Shown one piece after another: positions 45,513-55,371 of a stretch of DNA of 64,000 nt. This DNA comes from Xanthomarina sp. F2636L. Its GTDB lineage: Bacteria; Bacteroidota; Bacteroidia; Flavobacteriales; Flavobacteriaceae. The stretch covers positions 1-64,000 of the forward strand of contig NZ_JAPMLM010000072.1 of the NCBI RefSeq assembly GCF_026410195.1, in the 5' to 3' direction. Under the pieces are notes generated by a model that was given only the letters and a program-made list of their open reading frames with translations, had not been told where the DNA came from and made no database searches. Position numbers and translations under genes: made by a program. Numbering within the stretch: position 1 is the first letter of the stretch; every line of letters begins with the position of its first letter.

Positions 45513-46856
45513 ATGCCGTTTTTCCGTTCTATTTCCCTCACACTTTTTATACTTTCTTTAGTAGGTTGTCAAACTTTAAAACCTACAGTTCCACCAGAAA
45601 TAACCCTTACAACGTTTGAGAAACTAGCAAGTATGGAAAACGTGATTAGTATTGAAAAAAGAAAACCAGTAAGTCATTTTGATGAAAATTATGAAATCTG
45701 GTTTGAACAACCTGTAGATTACGAAGATTCTACAAAAGGTCATTTTAAACAACGTGTGTTTTTAGGTTATGAAAATCCAGAACAACCAGTAATTGTAGAG
45801 CTTCAAGGGTATGGCATTGGCTCAGAAAGAGCTGGAGAATTGGCTAAACATTATAATGCAAACCAATTAAACATTGAGCATCGATATTTTAACAACTCAC
45901 GTCCTGAAGAAATAGATTGGAACACGCTTACAGTTAAAAACGCAGCTAAAGACCAGGCTAGAATTATAGATGCTATTAGAAATGCTTTATATCCTGACAC
46001 TAAATTTATTTCTACAGGAATTTCTAAAGGCTGTCAAACCGTTATGCTACACCGTAGATATTTCCCTAAAAATGTGGATGCTTGTGTTTGTTATGTGGGT
46101 CCTTTAAATTTTGAACGTGAAGATCCTAGAGTTTATAAATTTCTAAAGGAAGTAAGCACCCAACAAAACCGGGATAAAGTAAAAGCCTTTCAAGATTTAT
46201 GCTTTGAAAATAGAGAGGCTCTTTTAGAGATGATGAAAACTGCAGCCATAGAAAAAGATATGTCTTGGGAGTTTGGAGTTGATAAAGCCTTAGATTACAC
46301 CATTCTAGAATATTCTTTTGCCTTTTGGCAATGGGGTACACCTGTTGAAAGTATTCCAACCGGAGATGTTACTATTCAAGAAATGTATAGACATTTAATT
46401 AGCGTGGTAGGATATGGTTTTTTTGAAGAAAAGTCTGTAGAAAGTTTACAACCCTATTTCTGGGCAGCTTTAACTGAACAAGGTATTTACGGCTATGAAA
46501 CAGCACCATTTAAACAGTATTTAAATACAGAAGAAAAGGTTTATAAATTTGAATGGGCTTTTCCTGAAGGAATCTCAAAAACTTACGATTATACTCCTAT
46601 GCAAGAGGTTAAAAACTTTTTGGACTATGTAGCAGAGGACATGCTATTTATTTATGGAGAATATGATTCTTGGAGTGCTACAGCTGTAGAGTTGGAAAAT
46701 GACGCTACAAAAAGAGAGCTATACAAATTTGTTTTACCTCAAGGCAGTCACACAACTAGAATTAAGAGTTTTAGCCCAGAAAAACAGAAAGAAATTTATG
46801 ATATTATTGATTCATGGCTAGTAAATGAACAAACAGATACCCTAAAAACAAACTAG
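45513..46856 (+). CDS. S37-type (PS-10-like) serine peptidase lipoprotein
   Basis: 447 residues. Lipobox SLVGC (Cys about residue 19). Alpha/beta-hydrolase resembling peptidase family S37 (Streptomyces tripeptidyl aminopeptidase PS-10): the nucleophile motif in FISTGISKGCQTVMLHRRYFP, then VDACVCYVGPLNFEREDPR, and the late FIYGEYDSWSATAVEL (Asp) and GSHTTRI (His). Likely membrane-anchored and exported. S28-family relatives are an alternative. Ends at a bidirectional terminator. Confidence 0.78.
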   Translation: MPFFRSISLTLFILSLVGCQTLKPTVPPEITLTTFEKLASMENVISIEKRKPVSHFDENYEIWFEQPVDYEDSTKGHFKQRVFLGYENPEQPVIVELQGYGIGSERAGELAKHYNANQLNIEHRYFNNSRPEEIDWNTLTVKNAAKDQARIIDAIRNALYPDTKFISTGISKGCQTVMLHRRYFPKNVDACVCYVGPLNFEREDPRVYKFLKEVSTQQNRDKVKAFQDLCFENREALLEMMKTAAIEKDMSWEFGVDKALDYTILEYSFAFWQWGTPVESIPTGDVTIQEMYRHLISVVGYGFFEEKSVESLQPYFWAALTEQGIYGYETAPFKQYLNTEEKVYKFEWAFPEGISKTYDYTPMQEVKNFLDYVAEDMLFIYGEYDSWSATAVELENDATKRELYKFVLPQGSHTTRIKSFSPEKQKEIYDIIDSWLVNEQTDTLKTN

Positions 46857-46881
46857 AAAAAACTCACATATTATCTAAATG

Positions 46882-46919
46882 AAAAAGGTGAAAAAGTAAC
46901 TAACTTTTCCACCTTTTTT
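46882..46919. terminator. Bidirectional terminator between convergent genes
   Basis: AAAAAGGTGAAAAAGT (46882-46897) pairs with ACTTTTCCACCTTTTT (to about 46919) with one mismatch, with A- and T-runs outside. It lies between the convergent S37-type peptidase and aminopeptidase P genes. Confidence 0.8.
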
Positions 46920-46952
46920 ATATTATAAAGATAGCTTAAACTTCTTACATCT

Positions 46953-48245
46953 TTAGGATGTCATTAAAGCTTCAATGTCTTCAATCTCAATAGGCATAGC
47001 TTCAGTTAGATTGACATTTCCATCTTTGGTAATGAGATAATCGTTTTCCAATCTACAACCAATACCTTCATCTGGAATATAAATACCCGGCTCGCATGTT
47101 AAAACCATTCCTGGCTCCAACACTTTAGAATACAAGCCAACATCATGAACATCCAATCCAATATGATGCGCCGTTCCATGCATAAAGTATTTTTTATATA
47201 AAGGTTTTTCAGGGTTTTGCTTAGCTACATCTTCGGCATCTAGCAAACCTAATTTTATAAGTTCAGTTTCTACCAGTTTTGCCATTTGCATTTCATAATC
47301 TGAAGGAAGGACTCCAGGTTTAAGCAACTTACTCCCCTCTTTTAAACAGTATAAAACGGAGCTGTAAACTTCTTTTTGTCTTTCAGAAAAGCTCCCGTTT
47401 ACAGGAAAACATCTGGTTGTATCACTATTATAATTGGCATAGCATACTCCAAAATCTAAAAGAATCATTTCACCACTATCACAAATATCGTCATTGGTAT
47501 TGTAATGTAAAGCACAAGCATTTTTGCCTGATGCCACTATAGGTTTAAAGGCATGGCGTGTACCTCCCGACTTAATTAAATTATAAACTAATTCAGCCTC
47601 AAGCTCAAACTCTTTCATTTTAGGTTTGCAGGCTTTTAAAACACGTTTAAAAGATACCACACTAATATCTGCAGCTTGTTGCATGAGGGCAATTTCTTCT
47701 TCAGATTTAATAAGTCTTAAGTCTCGAGTAATTTTTGCTACTCGGTGATATTCGTGCAACGGATATTTCTCCTTACACCAAGCAATCATTCTGTCTTGCT
47801 GGGTTTGCTGATTAAAAGTAACACGTTTTATATGTTCGTTATGTCCAAGGTATATACCATCGGCTTCAAACGCCATCAGTTGTAACACTTTTTCAAAGTA
47901 GTGAATCCATTCTACACGAGTAATTCCTGAAATATCTGTGGCTTGTTTTTTTGTTAATTTATCGCCATCCCAAATTTTAATTTGCTCATTGGTCTCCTTC
48001 ACAAAAAGCATCTCCCGATTTTCTTTCCTAATGGCATCTGGGTACAGAATTAAAATAGACTCTTCCTGATCGATACCAGACAAATAAAACAAATCGTTGT
48101 TTTGGGTAAAGCCCATCACATCGTCTGCATTATTGTGCTTAACATCATTGGATGTAAGAATGGCTAAAGTATTCGTCTTCATTTTAGCCGTAAAATTATT
48201 TCTATTTTTTATAAATAAACTCTTTGGAATTTGATTGTAACGCAT
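46953..48245 (-). CDS. pepP: Xaa-Pro aminopeptidase (M24 family)
   Basis: 430 residues, no signal peptide. Releases the N-terminal residue from peptides with Pro (or hydroxy-Pro) in position 2. N-terminal creatinase-like domain, then the pita-bread domain with metal ligands in LLDFGVCYANYNSDTTRCFPV (two Asp), HGTAHHIGLDVHD (His), CEPGIYI (Glu) and RLENDYLIT (Glu). It starts 2 bp after the FAD oxidoreductase gene, in the hydroxyproline operon, which suggests it helps supply hydroxyproline or proline from peptides. Confidence 0.92.
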   Translation of the reverse strand: MRYNQIPKSLFIKNRNNFTAKMKTNTLAILTSNDVKHNNADDVMGFTQNNDLFYLSGIDQEESILILYPDAIRKENREMLFVKETNEQIKIWDGDKLTKKQATDISGITRVEWIHYFEKVLQLMAFEADGIYLGHNEHIKRVTFNQQTQQDRMIAWCKEKYPLHEYHRVAKITRDLRLIKSEEEIALMQQAADISVVSFKRVLKACKPKMKEFELEAELVYNLIKSGGTRHAFKPIVASGKNACALHYNTNDDICDSGEMILLDFGVCYANYNSDTTRCFPVNGSFSERQKEVYSSVLYCLKEGSKLLKPGVLPSDYEMQMAKLVETELIKLGLLDAEDVAKQNPEKPLYKKYFMHGTAHHIGLDVHDVGLYSKVLEPGMVLTCEPGIYIPDEGIGCRLENDYLITKDGNVNLTEAMPIEIEDIEALMTS

Positions 48246-48247
48246 AT

Positions 48248-49492
48248 TTAAAATTTTCTATCTGGATGAAATGGATGAAGGTCTAATATAGGTTTTTTAT
48301 TGGAAATAACTTCTGAAACCAGCTTTCCTGTTGCTGGTCCCATACTCCAACCCATCATAGCATGTCCTGTGGCAATGGTAAGGTTTTTACATTTTGAGGA
48401 CTTTCCAATATATGGCAAACCATCGGGAGACACTGGACGTAAACCAGACGCTACATCGTTTTTTTCTTCTTGAGTTAATATCACTTCTGGATAATAGCTT
48501 GTTGTGGCTTTCGAGATGGCTTCTACTCGAATCTTATTAACTTTATCGTTTATTCCTGCAATTTCCATAGTTCCTGCAAAACGTGTAAATCCGTGCATGG
48601 GAGTTACAGCCACTTTGGCTTCGGCAAGAATGGAAGGAATGGTAATTCCAGTATCTTGAGTGGTATTAATACGGTAGCCCTTTCCTGCTTGAAGCAATAG
48701 TTTCAAGCCTAATTTTTTACTTAATAAGGAACTCCAGGAACCAGCCGACAAAACAAATTCGTCTGCTTTCAAGGTTTGGTTTTTGGTCTTAATAGCTACA
48801 ATTATGTCCTTATCCTGCACTAAGTCTTCAACTCTTTCATTTAAAAAAAACTGAATACCTACAGCTTTTAAATGAGCTTTCATATCTTCCATAAATTCTT
48901 GAGGTGTGGTATGAGAATCGCATTTATAATAGGTGGCACCTTTGATATTAAAAGTAGCATTTGGTTCTAACAGTTTTAAGTCCTCTTTACTTATTTCATG
49001 AACATCCAAACCTTCACGTTTTGCTAAATGAGCTGTTTCAAGCTCTTCTTCTAGCGTCTTATCTGTCTGACATAACATGAGCAAACCTTTCTTTTCGTAC
49101 TGAAAATTAAAATCTTCATCTCGCTTTATATCGTCATATAAGGTCTGGCTTAAGAGGCTGATATTCTTTATTACTGGAATAGATTTCTTAACATGATTGG
49201 CATTACAGGATTTATTAAAAGCCAACGTCCATTTTATAAAATCGGCATCCAAACGGGGTTTTATATATAAAGGACTTGCAGGGTTTAACATCCATTTTAA
49301 GCCTTTTTTCATAACTCCAGGAGCCGATAATGGCACTAAATGACTAGGCGACAAATAGCCAGCGTTGACATAAGAAGCGCCTGAATCCATATTGGATTGA
49401 TCTATAATGCTTACTTGGTGACCTTCCTTCTGAAGATAATAAGCAGAGCATAAACCAATGATGCCTCCTCCGATGATGATAACTTTTTTCAT
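48248..49492 (-). CDS. FAD-dependent D-amino-acid dehydrogenase, probably D-hydroxyproline oxidase
   Basis: 414 residues. DadA-like glycine-oxidase/D-amino-acid dehydrogenase fold: the dinucleotide motif IIGGGIIGLCSAYYLQKEG at the N-terminus, SAGSWSSLLSKKLGL in the middle and GLRPVSPDGLPYIGKS near the end. Neighbouring hydroxyproline epimerase, DapA-like and semialdehyde dehydrogenase genes point to cis-4-hydroxy-D-proline as substrate, giving the pyrroline carboxylate. D-alanine or glycine dehydrogenase are alternatives if the context misleads. It follows a broken four-helix-bundle gene. Confidence 0.85.
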   Translation of the reverse strand: MKKVIIIGGGIIGLCSAYYLQKEGHQVSIIDQSNMDSGASYVNAGYLSPSHLVPLSAPGVMKKGLKWMLNPASPLYIKPRLDADFIKWTLAFNKSCNANHVKKSIPVIKNISLLSQTLYDDIKRDEDFNFQYEKKGLLMLCQTDKTLEEELETAHLAKREGLDVHEISKEDLKLLEPNATFNIKGATYYKCDSHTTPQEFMEDMKAHLKAVGIQFFLNERVEDLVQDKDIIVAIKTKNQTLKADEFVLSAGSWSSLLSKKLGLKLLLQAGKGYRINTTQDTGITIPSILAEAKVAVTPMHGFTRFAGTMEIAGINDKVNKIRVEAISKATTSYYPEVILTQEEKNDVASGLRPVSPDGLPYIGKSSKCKNLTIATGHAMMGWSMGPATGKLVSEVISNKKPILDLHPFHPDRKF

Positions 49493-49512
49493 TGAGTTAA
49501 TGAGATAATGAA

Positions 49513-49877
49513 TTAATTATTGGGATATATGTTTTTTCTAGCTTTTGATACAATCTTAACAATCTCTAATGATTCATCCATAAATGGTTTCAAAGTTTCT
49601 TCAGAAGCTAATTTTGTATCTCTTAAAATTTCTAACTATAATAAGGTTTCATCTGCTTCCTCACAACTATTGAAATTTTGGCAAAAAACTCTTTTTGTGA
49701 CCGAGAAATACAAGCTGATCGATAATTTGTGGCCGTCGATGTTACCGAACGAATTAATTGCCTTCCAATAACTCTTGTAGAATCAGTTTTAGGAAGTTCT
49801 TCATAGAATAGAATAATATCGACGGCTAATTTTCTTGTTCTATCCTTTAAATGCTCAATAAAGTCCGATTTATTCAT
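49513..49877 (-). pseudogene. Four-helix-bundle (23S rRNA IVP-type) protein remnant
   Basis: An intact start (MNKSDFIEHLKDRTRKLAVD, about 70 residues) reads well until VV, after which one base appears lost near 49663-49664. In the shifted frame the family sequence resumes (EEADETLL, then LEILRDTKLASEETLKPF), is interrupted by TAG at 49636-49638, and continues to SKARKNIYPNN and a TAA at 49513. With two lesions the gene is dead; the shortened 81-residue product would lack the last helix. The family is often found dispersed in flavobacterial genomes and inside 23S rRNA intervening sequences. It splits two hydroxyproline genes. Confidence 0.82.
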
Positions 49878-49926
49878 AATTTAATCTTTATTAGTTCATT
49901 AAATCATTAATTCATTATATCACTGT

Positions 49927-50937
49927 TTAAATTACTTGAAAACCTAAAGCATAAGGATCGTCTTCAGTATCTATAGTAATGCTATTATGTCCATAAATTT
50001 TCGCCCAACCTTGGATGCTTGGAATTATGGCTAATTTTCCATCTAAGATAGTTTCTTTTTCTACTCGTCCAACAAACTTGCTTCCAATAAAACTCTCGTG
50101 AATAAAATGGTCGCCTACTTTTAATTTTCCTTTGGCAAATAATTGTGCTAATCTGGCTGAAGTTCCCGTGCCACACGGACTTCTATCGATGGCTTTATCT
50201 CCATAAAAAACAGCATTTCTACCAGATGATGTTGGGTCTATTGGTGTTCCTGTCCATAGCAAATGCGTGACATCCTTGATGGTTTCATTTTCTGGATGAA
50301 CAAATAAGTTCGGATATTTTTCGTTAATACGCTGTCTAATTACCTGAGAATATTGAATAAGCTTAGATGCCGAAAAATCTTGAACACCAGAGAAATTTTG
50401 TTGTGGATCTATAATAGCATAATAATTTCCTCCATAAGCCACATCGAAGGTAATATCTCCTAGTTCTGGGCAATCTATGCTTAAATCTTCAGCAGCTAAA
50501 AAACTCTTAACGTTTTTTAACCTTACCCATTCTACTTTTGTTCCGGTTTGTTGATATTCAATTTCTACTAATCCTGCAGGTGCTTCCATTCTTATCTTTC
50601 CAGGAACTTTTGGAATAATTAAACCTTCTTCAATAGCAATGGTAATTGTGCCAATGGTTCCATGTCCACACATTGGCAAACAGCCAGAGGTTTCTATAAA
50701 AAGAATAGCAAAATCGTTTTCAGGATTGTGTGGTGGATATAAAATACTTCCACTCATCATGTCGTGACCACGAGGTTCAAACATAAGACCTTTTCGAATC
50801 CAGTCGAATTCTTTTAAAAAATGTTGTCGTTTTTCACTCATGGTGCTCCCAACTAGGTTTGGACCACCTTGTTTAACAACCCTTACAGGATTTCCACAAG
50901 TATGAGCATCGATACAAAAGAAAGTGCTTTTACTCAT
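49927..50937 (-). CDS. 4-Hydroxyproline 2-epimerase (proline racemase family)
   Basis: 336 residues. Converts trans-4-hydroxy-L-proline to cis-4-hydroxy-D-proline. Both catalytic Cys are kept, Cys90 in SGCLPMCGHGTIG and a second in DRSPCGTGTSARLA, so it is an epimerase or racemase rather than the Thr-type dehydratase. FCIDAHTCGNPVRVV at the N-terminus is typical. Overlaps the DUF885 peptidase gene by 8 bp. Proline racemase is excluded mainly by neighbouring genes. Confidence 0.92.
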   Translation of the reverse strand: MSKSTFFCIDAHTCGNPVRVVKQGGPNLVGSTMSEKRQHFLKEFDWIRKGLMFEPRGHDMMSGSILYPPHNPENDFAILFIETSGCLPMCGHGTIGTITIAIEEGLIIPKVPGKIRMEAPAGLVEIEYQQTGTKVEWVRLKNVKSFLAAEDLSIDCPELGDITFDVAYGGNYYAIIDPQQNFSGVQDFSASKLIQYSQVIRQRINEKYPNLFVHPENETIKDVTHLLWTGTPIDPTSSGRNAVFYGDKAIDRSPCGTGTSARLAQLFAKGKLKVGDHFIHESFIGSKFVGRVEKETILDGKLAIIPSIQGWAKIYGHNSITIDTEDDPYALGFQVI

Positions 50938-52666
50938 TTTTTACTCTCTGAATATAATTATTTACACGTGTTTCCATTATGGCTAAGGTTACAGTCCCTT
51001 GTCCTAAAATTACTTCATGAAACTCTCTGATATCGAACTTCTCTTTTAATTCGATTTCAGCTTTTTTTCGTAATTCTCTAATTTTTATTTCTCCTATTTT
51101 ATATGAAATGGCTTGTCCTGGCCAGGAAATATATCTATCGGTTTCTGTAGTTACTTCATGCATAGACAATGCTGTGTTTGCAGCCATATAATCAATTACT
51201 TGCTGGCGAGTCCAACCTTTTGCATGAACTCCTGGATCTACAACCAATCTACAAGCTCGCCACATTTCATAAGTTAATTGTCCAAACTTTTCGTAAGGCG
51301 TAGTATAAATCCCCATTTCATTTGCTAAATATTCAGAGTATAAGCCCCAACCTTCGCCATAAGCAGACAAATATAAATCTCTTCTAAATTTTGGAATAGA
51401 ATCACCCAACTCATTGTTTAAAGATATCTGTAAATGATGTCCCGGAACAGCCTCATGAGCCGTTAAAGCTGGAATGGTATATAAAGTTCTACTAGGCAAA
51501 TTATAGGTGTTTACCCAGTAAAACCCAGCTGTCTTATCATTATGAGACCCAGAATATCTGCCACTTGTATACTTTGGTGCAATAGCGGCAGGAACGGGAA
51601 CTACTCCATAAGGCTTTCTTGGTAAAGTTTTAAAGTATTTTGGTAACTCGCCATCTATTCTTTTTGAAATATCCCGAGCAAACATCATTAACTCTTTGGG
51701 TGTTTTTGCATAAAACTGAGAATCGGTTCTAAGAAATTTTAAAAAGTCTTCAAAGCTTCCTTTAAAACCTAAATCTTCAATAATAACTTGCATTTCAGCT
51801 TTAATTCTAGCCACCTCCTTTAGCCCTATTTGATGAATATCTTCAGCTGTATATTGAGTACTTGTGGTAAAGAAATTAATTCTATTTTGGTAAAACGCTT
51901 CCCCATTTGGAATAGAAATAATTCCCAAATCTTTTCTTGAATTTGAAAAATACTCAGTTTCAAAGAAATCCTTAATTTTTTGATATGGAGCTATTACATC
52001 CGTTTCTATACTTGTTTTTGCAGCCAGTAAAACACTGTCTTTTTGATGACTCGTTAAGCTTTCTGGCAACTTTTTAAAAGGTTGGTAAAATTCACTTTCT
52101 GTATAATCGCTAACTAAATGTTTGCTATAAGAAAAACTATAATCACCAAAAACAGCTGCTGGTTGAGACATCCCCTCTTTGACACTTTCTCTTAAAATGT
52201 CCAAATTATAATCTACCTTTTTAGGCAATTCGTGCAACTGATTTAAATAGGCTTTAACCTGCTTATAATCTGCAAAAGTGATGTTTGCCATCTGACTTAA
52301 ATTCAAATGAAAAGCGGATTCTGAAGTAATGGTATTCAGGTAGGTTTTATAGATATTTGAATCGATTTTATCCTGCAATACAAAATTCAATAATTCAAGA
52401 GAAATTTTTTCAGATTCTGTTAATCCTTCTTTATTAACTTTTAAAAGCTCCTGTTGAAGTTCTTTAGAAAAATTTGCTTCATTCTGATAGAATTTAGCTG
52501 TATTATCAACCGATTCATAAGGTTCAAAATCGTATGTTCTTTCAGTTTCGTACCGTTTAATAACATCTTCTAATAAAACTTCTGAAAAGTCATTTACATA
52601 AATTTCCTTTTTACAAGCCATAAGACTTATAAAGAAAAAGAATATTAAAAGCTTTAAAACTTTCAT
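50930..52666 (-). CDS. DUF885-family peptidase-like lipoprotein
   Basis: 578 residues. Lipobox SLMAC (Cys about residue 18). DUF885 proteins resemble zinc peptidases; the motif LTAHEAVPGHHLQIS (HExxxGH) and the later SAYGEGWGLYSEYLANEMG are visible in the C-terminal third. Likely a membrane-anchored exported metallopeptidase. It starts 4 bp after the aldehyde dehydrogenase gene and overlaps the epimerase gene, so it is part of the hydroxyproline operon and may release hydroxyproline from peptides. Confidence 0.85.
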   Translation of the reverse strand: MKVLKLLIFFFFISLMACKKEIYVNDFSEVLLEDVIKRYETERTYDFEPYESVDNTAKFYQNEANFSKELQQELLKVNKEGLTESEKISLELLNFVLQDKIDSNIYKTYLNTITSESAFHLNLSQMANITFADYKQVKAYLNQLHELPKKVDYNLDILRESVKEGMSQPAAVFGDYSFSYSKHLVSDYTESEFYQPFKKLPESLTSHQKDSVLLAAKTSIETDVIAPYQKIKDFFETEYFSNSRKDLGIISIPNGEAFYQNRINFFTTSTQYTAEDIHQIGLKEVARIKAEMQVIIEDLGFKGSFEDFLKFLRTDSQFYAKTPKELMMFARDISKRIDGELPKYFKTLPRKPYGVVPVPAAIAPKYTSGRYSGSHNDKTAGFYWVNTYNLPSRTLYTIPALTAHEAVPGHHLQISLNNELGDSIPKFRRDLYLSAYGEGWGLYSEYLANEMGIYTTPYEKFGQLTYEMWRACRLVVDPGVHAKGWTRQQVIDYMAANTALSMHEVTTETDRYISWPGQAISYKIGEIKIRELRKKAEIELKEKFDIREFHEVILGQGTVTLAIMETRVNNYIQRVKNE

Positions 52667-52670
52667 TGAA

Positions 52671-54254
52671 TTAGATGGTATCTGTTGATGGCTTATTATT
52701 GAGTAAGCGTGAAATTTTTAATGGATTTTCGTTTTTCAGTTCGTCTGGCAACAAATTATTTGGCCAATCTTGATAACTAAATGGTCTTACCCAACGTTTT
52801 ATGGAATGGATTCCTACGGCTGTGAATCGGCTATCCGTCGAAGCAGGATAAGGCCCACCATGAACCATGGACGGACAAACCTCAACGCCTGTTGGCACCC
52901 CATTATAAATAAGTCGCCCTACGCGATTTTGAAGCGCTTCTATAACTTGTACATATTGTGTTGCTTCATCATCTTCTGCAATTAAAGTCCCTGTTAACTG
53001 ACCTTCAAGACTAGAGATAATCTGCTCTAATTGCTCTTTGTTTTCACATTGAACAACCATAGAATAGGGTCCAAAAACTTCTTGATGTAATGTAGTGTTC
53101 TTTAAAAAACTACGTCCTTCAACTGTGGTTACTGTTTGTCTGGCATAATTAGTTTTCACATCCGTATCAAAATCGGCCACAACAGTCAATTCAGGTTGAG
53201 ACAGCGCTTTTTGCTTGTTAGTTTCATAAGCACCAATAATGTTTGGGTGCAACATACAGGATGGAGCAATCTTTACGATTTCATCAGATAAATTCTGTAT
53301 AAAATTCGTTAAAGAATCTCCTTTAATTCCTAATAACAATCCAGGATTGGTACAAAACTGTCCAGTTCCTAAAGTAATAGATCCTGCATAGGTTTTTGCT
53401 AAGGCTTCACCTCTATTTTTTAAAGCATGAGGTAAAATAACTACGGGATTAATACTTCCCATTTCGGCAAAAACAGGAATAGGTTCTTCGCGTTTTGCTG
53501 CTAAATCGTATAAAGCGCGTCCTGCACGAATACTTCCTGTAAAACCAACAGCTTTAACTCCTGGATGTGACACTAGTTGCGTGCCTACTTCAATACCACT
53601 ACTGTTTAAATTAGAGAATACACCATTTGGCATGCCTGTTTTTTCAGCTGCTTTAACAATTGCTGAACTTACCAATTCTCCTGTTCCGGCATGCATGGGA
53701 TGAGATTTAACAAGTACCGGACATCCAGCTGCCAAAGCTGCTGCCGTATCTCCTCCTGCTGTAGAATATGCTAATGGAAAATTACTCGCACCAAAAACAA
53801 CTATTGGCCCTAGAGGCACTAACATTTTTCTAATATCCGATTTGGGCATAGGTTGTCTATCCGGCTGAGCTGTATCAATACTTGCTTCTACCCAAGAACC
53901 TTCGTTTAGTAAGTCTGCAAAAGCACGTAATTGTCCAACAGTTCTACCCCTCTCACCCTTAGCTCTACCTTCTGGCAAGCCGGTCTCGGAGCAGTAAGTT
54001 TCTATTAATTGAGAGTCTAAAGCTAAAATTTCTTCCGCAATGGCATTTAGAAATTCAGATTTCTTTTTTCCTGAAATATTTCTAAATGTTTTAAACGCTT
54101 TAGAAGCTAGACTAACAGCTTCATCGATCTCCTCTTTTGTTGCTTCCGTATAAATTGGAGTATTTTCAATATTGAGCTGTGGATTAAAGGTTTTGTATGT
54201 ATTGTGTCCTTTTGCTGAAAGTTGCTTCCCAATATAATTTTTTCCTGTTATCAT
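52671..54254 (-). CDS. 2-Oxoglutarate semialdehyde dehydrogenase (NADP+-type aldehyde dehydrogenase)
   Basis: 527 residues. Aldehyde dehydrogenase with the catalytic Cys in LGTGQFCTNPGLLLG, the Glu in VFAEMGSINPVV and VVFGASNFPLAYSTAGGDTA. It matches the KGSADH type that oxidises 2,5-dioxovalerate to 2-oxoglutarate, the last step of hydroxyproline breakdown. It lies between the DapA-like gene (109-bp gap) and the DUF885 gene (4-bp gap). Substrate inferred from family and neighbours. Confidence 0.88.
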   Translation of the reverse strand: MITGKNYIGKQLSAKGHNTYKTFNPQLNIENTPIYTEATKEEIDEAVSLASKAFKTFRNISGKKKSEFLNAIAEEILALDSQLIETYCSETGLPEGRAKGERGRTVGQLRAFADLLNEGSWVEASIDTAQPDRQPMPKSDIRKMLVPLGPIVVFGASNFPLAYSTAGGDTAAALAAGCPVLVKSHPMHAGTGELVSSAIVKAAEKTGMPNGVFSNLNSSGIEVGTQLVSHPGVKAVGFTGSIRAGRALYDLAAKREEPIPVFAEMGSINPVVILPHALKNRGEALAKTYAGSITLGTGQFCTNPGLLLGIKGDSLTNFIQNLSDEIVKIAPSCMLHPNIIGAYETNKQKALSQPELTVVADFDTDVKTNYARQTVTTVEGRSFLKNTTLHQEVFGPYSMVVQCENKEQLEQIISSLEGQLTGTLIAEDDEATQYVQVIEALQNRVGRLIYNGVPTGVEVCPSMVHGGPYPASTDSRFTAVGIHSIKRWVRPFSYQDWPNNLLPDELKNENPLKISRLLNNKPSTDTI

Positions 54255-54363
54255 GTTTTAACTTTTCTCTCCCCAAAAGGGATAATTGATTTTTTTTTGA
54301 TTTTATATAAAACCTCTTTTCGCTCTGTTAAAGATAAAAAATAGCTGTTATTTCCTAAAAAAC

Positions 54364-55278
54364 TTAAAGATTTTTATAATCTGGAAGTACTGGTCTGTTT
54401 TTTAAACTATTTTCTATAACACTTAACACGTATTTACGTTCATCTCCAATGAGAGGTAATCGTGGTGCACGAACATTTTCTGTTCCAATTCCAGTTGCTA
54501 CTTCAGCTAATTTAATATTTTGAACCAATCTTGGATTGATATCTAATTCTAACAAAGGCATAAACCATCTATAAATCTCTAAAGCCTCTTTAATTCTACC
54601 AACTTTTTGAAGCTCGTAAATAGCTACTGTTTCGGCAGGAAAAGCACAAACCAAACCAGCAACCCAACCATCTGCACCTATTAGTAAACTCTCTAGTGCA
54701 ATGGTATCTACTCCTGTCATAATTTTTAATCTATCTCCAAAATAATTTTTTATACGTGTAATATTGGTGGTATCTCTGGTTGATTCTTTAACCGCTTCTA
54801 TATTATCACATTTTAACAACTCATCAAACATGTCCATGGTTACCTTAACCTTATAGTCTACCGGATTATTATACACCATAATTGGTAAAGACGTATTATT
54901 GGCTACGGCTTTAAAATATTCAACGGTTTCTCTGTCGCTAGAAGTATATCTCATGGGTGGCAACATCATCAAGCCTTGAGCCCCATCTTCTTCAGCTTTA
55001 TGAGCAGCTTGTATGGCAGCTTTAGTAGTTTGTTCAGCAATGTTTATAAGCACTGGAACTTTATCTTTTACTAATTCTACGGCTGTTCTTGTCAAGCTGC
55101 GTTTTTCTTCATCTAACAACGTACTAGCCTCCCCTAAAGTACCTCCAAGTACAATGCCATGAACTCCTGCTTCTACTTGTGCACGAATGTTTACTTCAAA
55201 CATTTTTAAATCCAGTTCATCTGTATCTGTGAACTTAGTTGTAACTGCTGGCATGATGCCTTTCCATTGAATACCCAT
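54364..55278 (-). CDS. DapA-family lyase, probably pyrroline-4-hydroxy-2-carboxylate deaminase
   Basis: 304 residues from ATG 55278 (eight more if a GTG at 55302 is used). Dihydrodipicolinate-synthase/N-acetylneuraminate-lyase family: GIVLGGTLGEAST, the Tyr in PIMVYNNPVDYKV and the Schiff-base Lys in NIEAVKESTRDT. In this operon it most likely deaminates 1-pyrroline-4-hydroxy-2-carboxylate to 2-oxoglutarate semialdehyde. First gene of the operon; a separate lysine-pathway dapA role is unlikely here. Confidence 0.85.
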   Translation of the reverse strand: MGIQWKGIMPAVTTKFTDTDELDLKMFEVNIRAQVEAGVHGIVLGGTLGEASTLLDEEKRSLTRTAVELVKDKVPVLINIAEQTTKAAIQAAHKAEEDGAQGLMMLPPMRYTSSDRETVEYFKAVANNTSLPIMVYNNPVDYKVKVTMDMFDELLKCDNIEAVKESTRDTTNITRIKNYFGDRLKIMTGVDTIALESLLIGADGWVAGLVCAFPAETVAIYELQKVGRIKEALEIYRWFMPLLELDINPRLVQNIKLAEVATGIGTENVRAPRLPLIGDERKYVLSVIENSLKNRPVLPDYKNL

Positions 55279-55301
55279 ATTATAATGTGTTTTATTAAAC
55301 A

Positions 55302-55371
55302 CAAATTTAATTAAGAATCAAACTAAGTGATAAGCTATTTTTATCCAATTATCATACTATATTATCCAGTT
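55302..55371. promoter_or_regulatory. Divergent control region: -7 element and 21-bp-spaced direct repeats
   Basis: CAAATTTA (55302-55309) reads TAAATTTG on the minus strand, a -7 match for the DapA-family gene, with no -33 at normal spacing. Upstream, TTATCCAATT (55341-55350) and TTATCCAGTT (55362-55371) are direct repeats 21 bp apart, two helical turns, as expected for an AraC-type activator. On the plus strand TAATTTTG (55397-55404) is a -7 match for the AraC gene. Functional link inferred. Confidence 0.5.

Noticed and set aside
49520-49771. 83-codon plus-strand frame
   Set aside because: It is antisense to the four-helix-bundle remnant, whose family sequence is clear on the minus strand.
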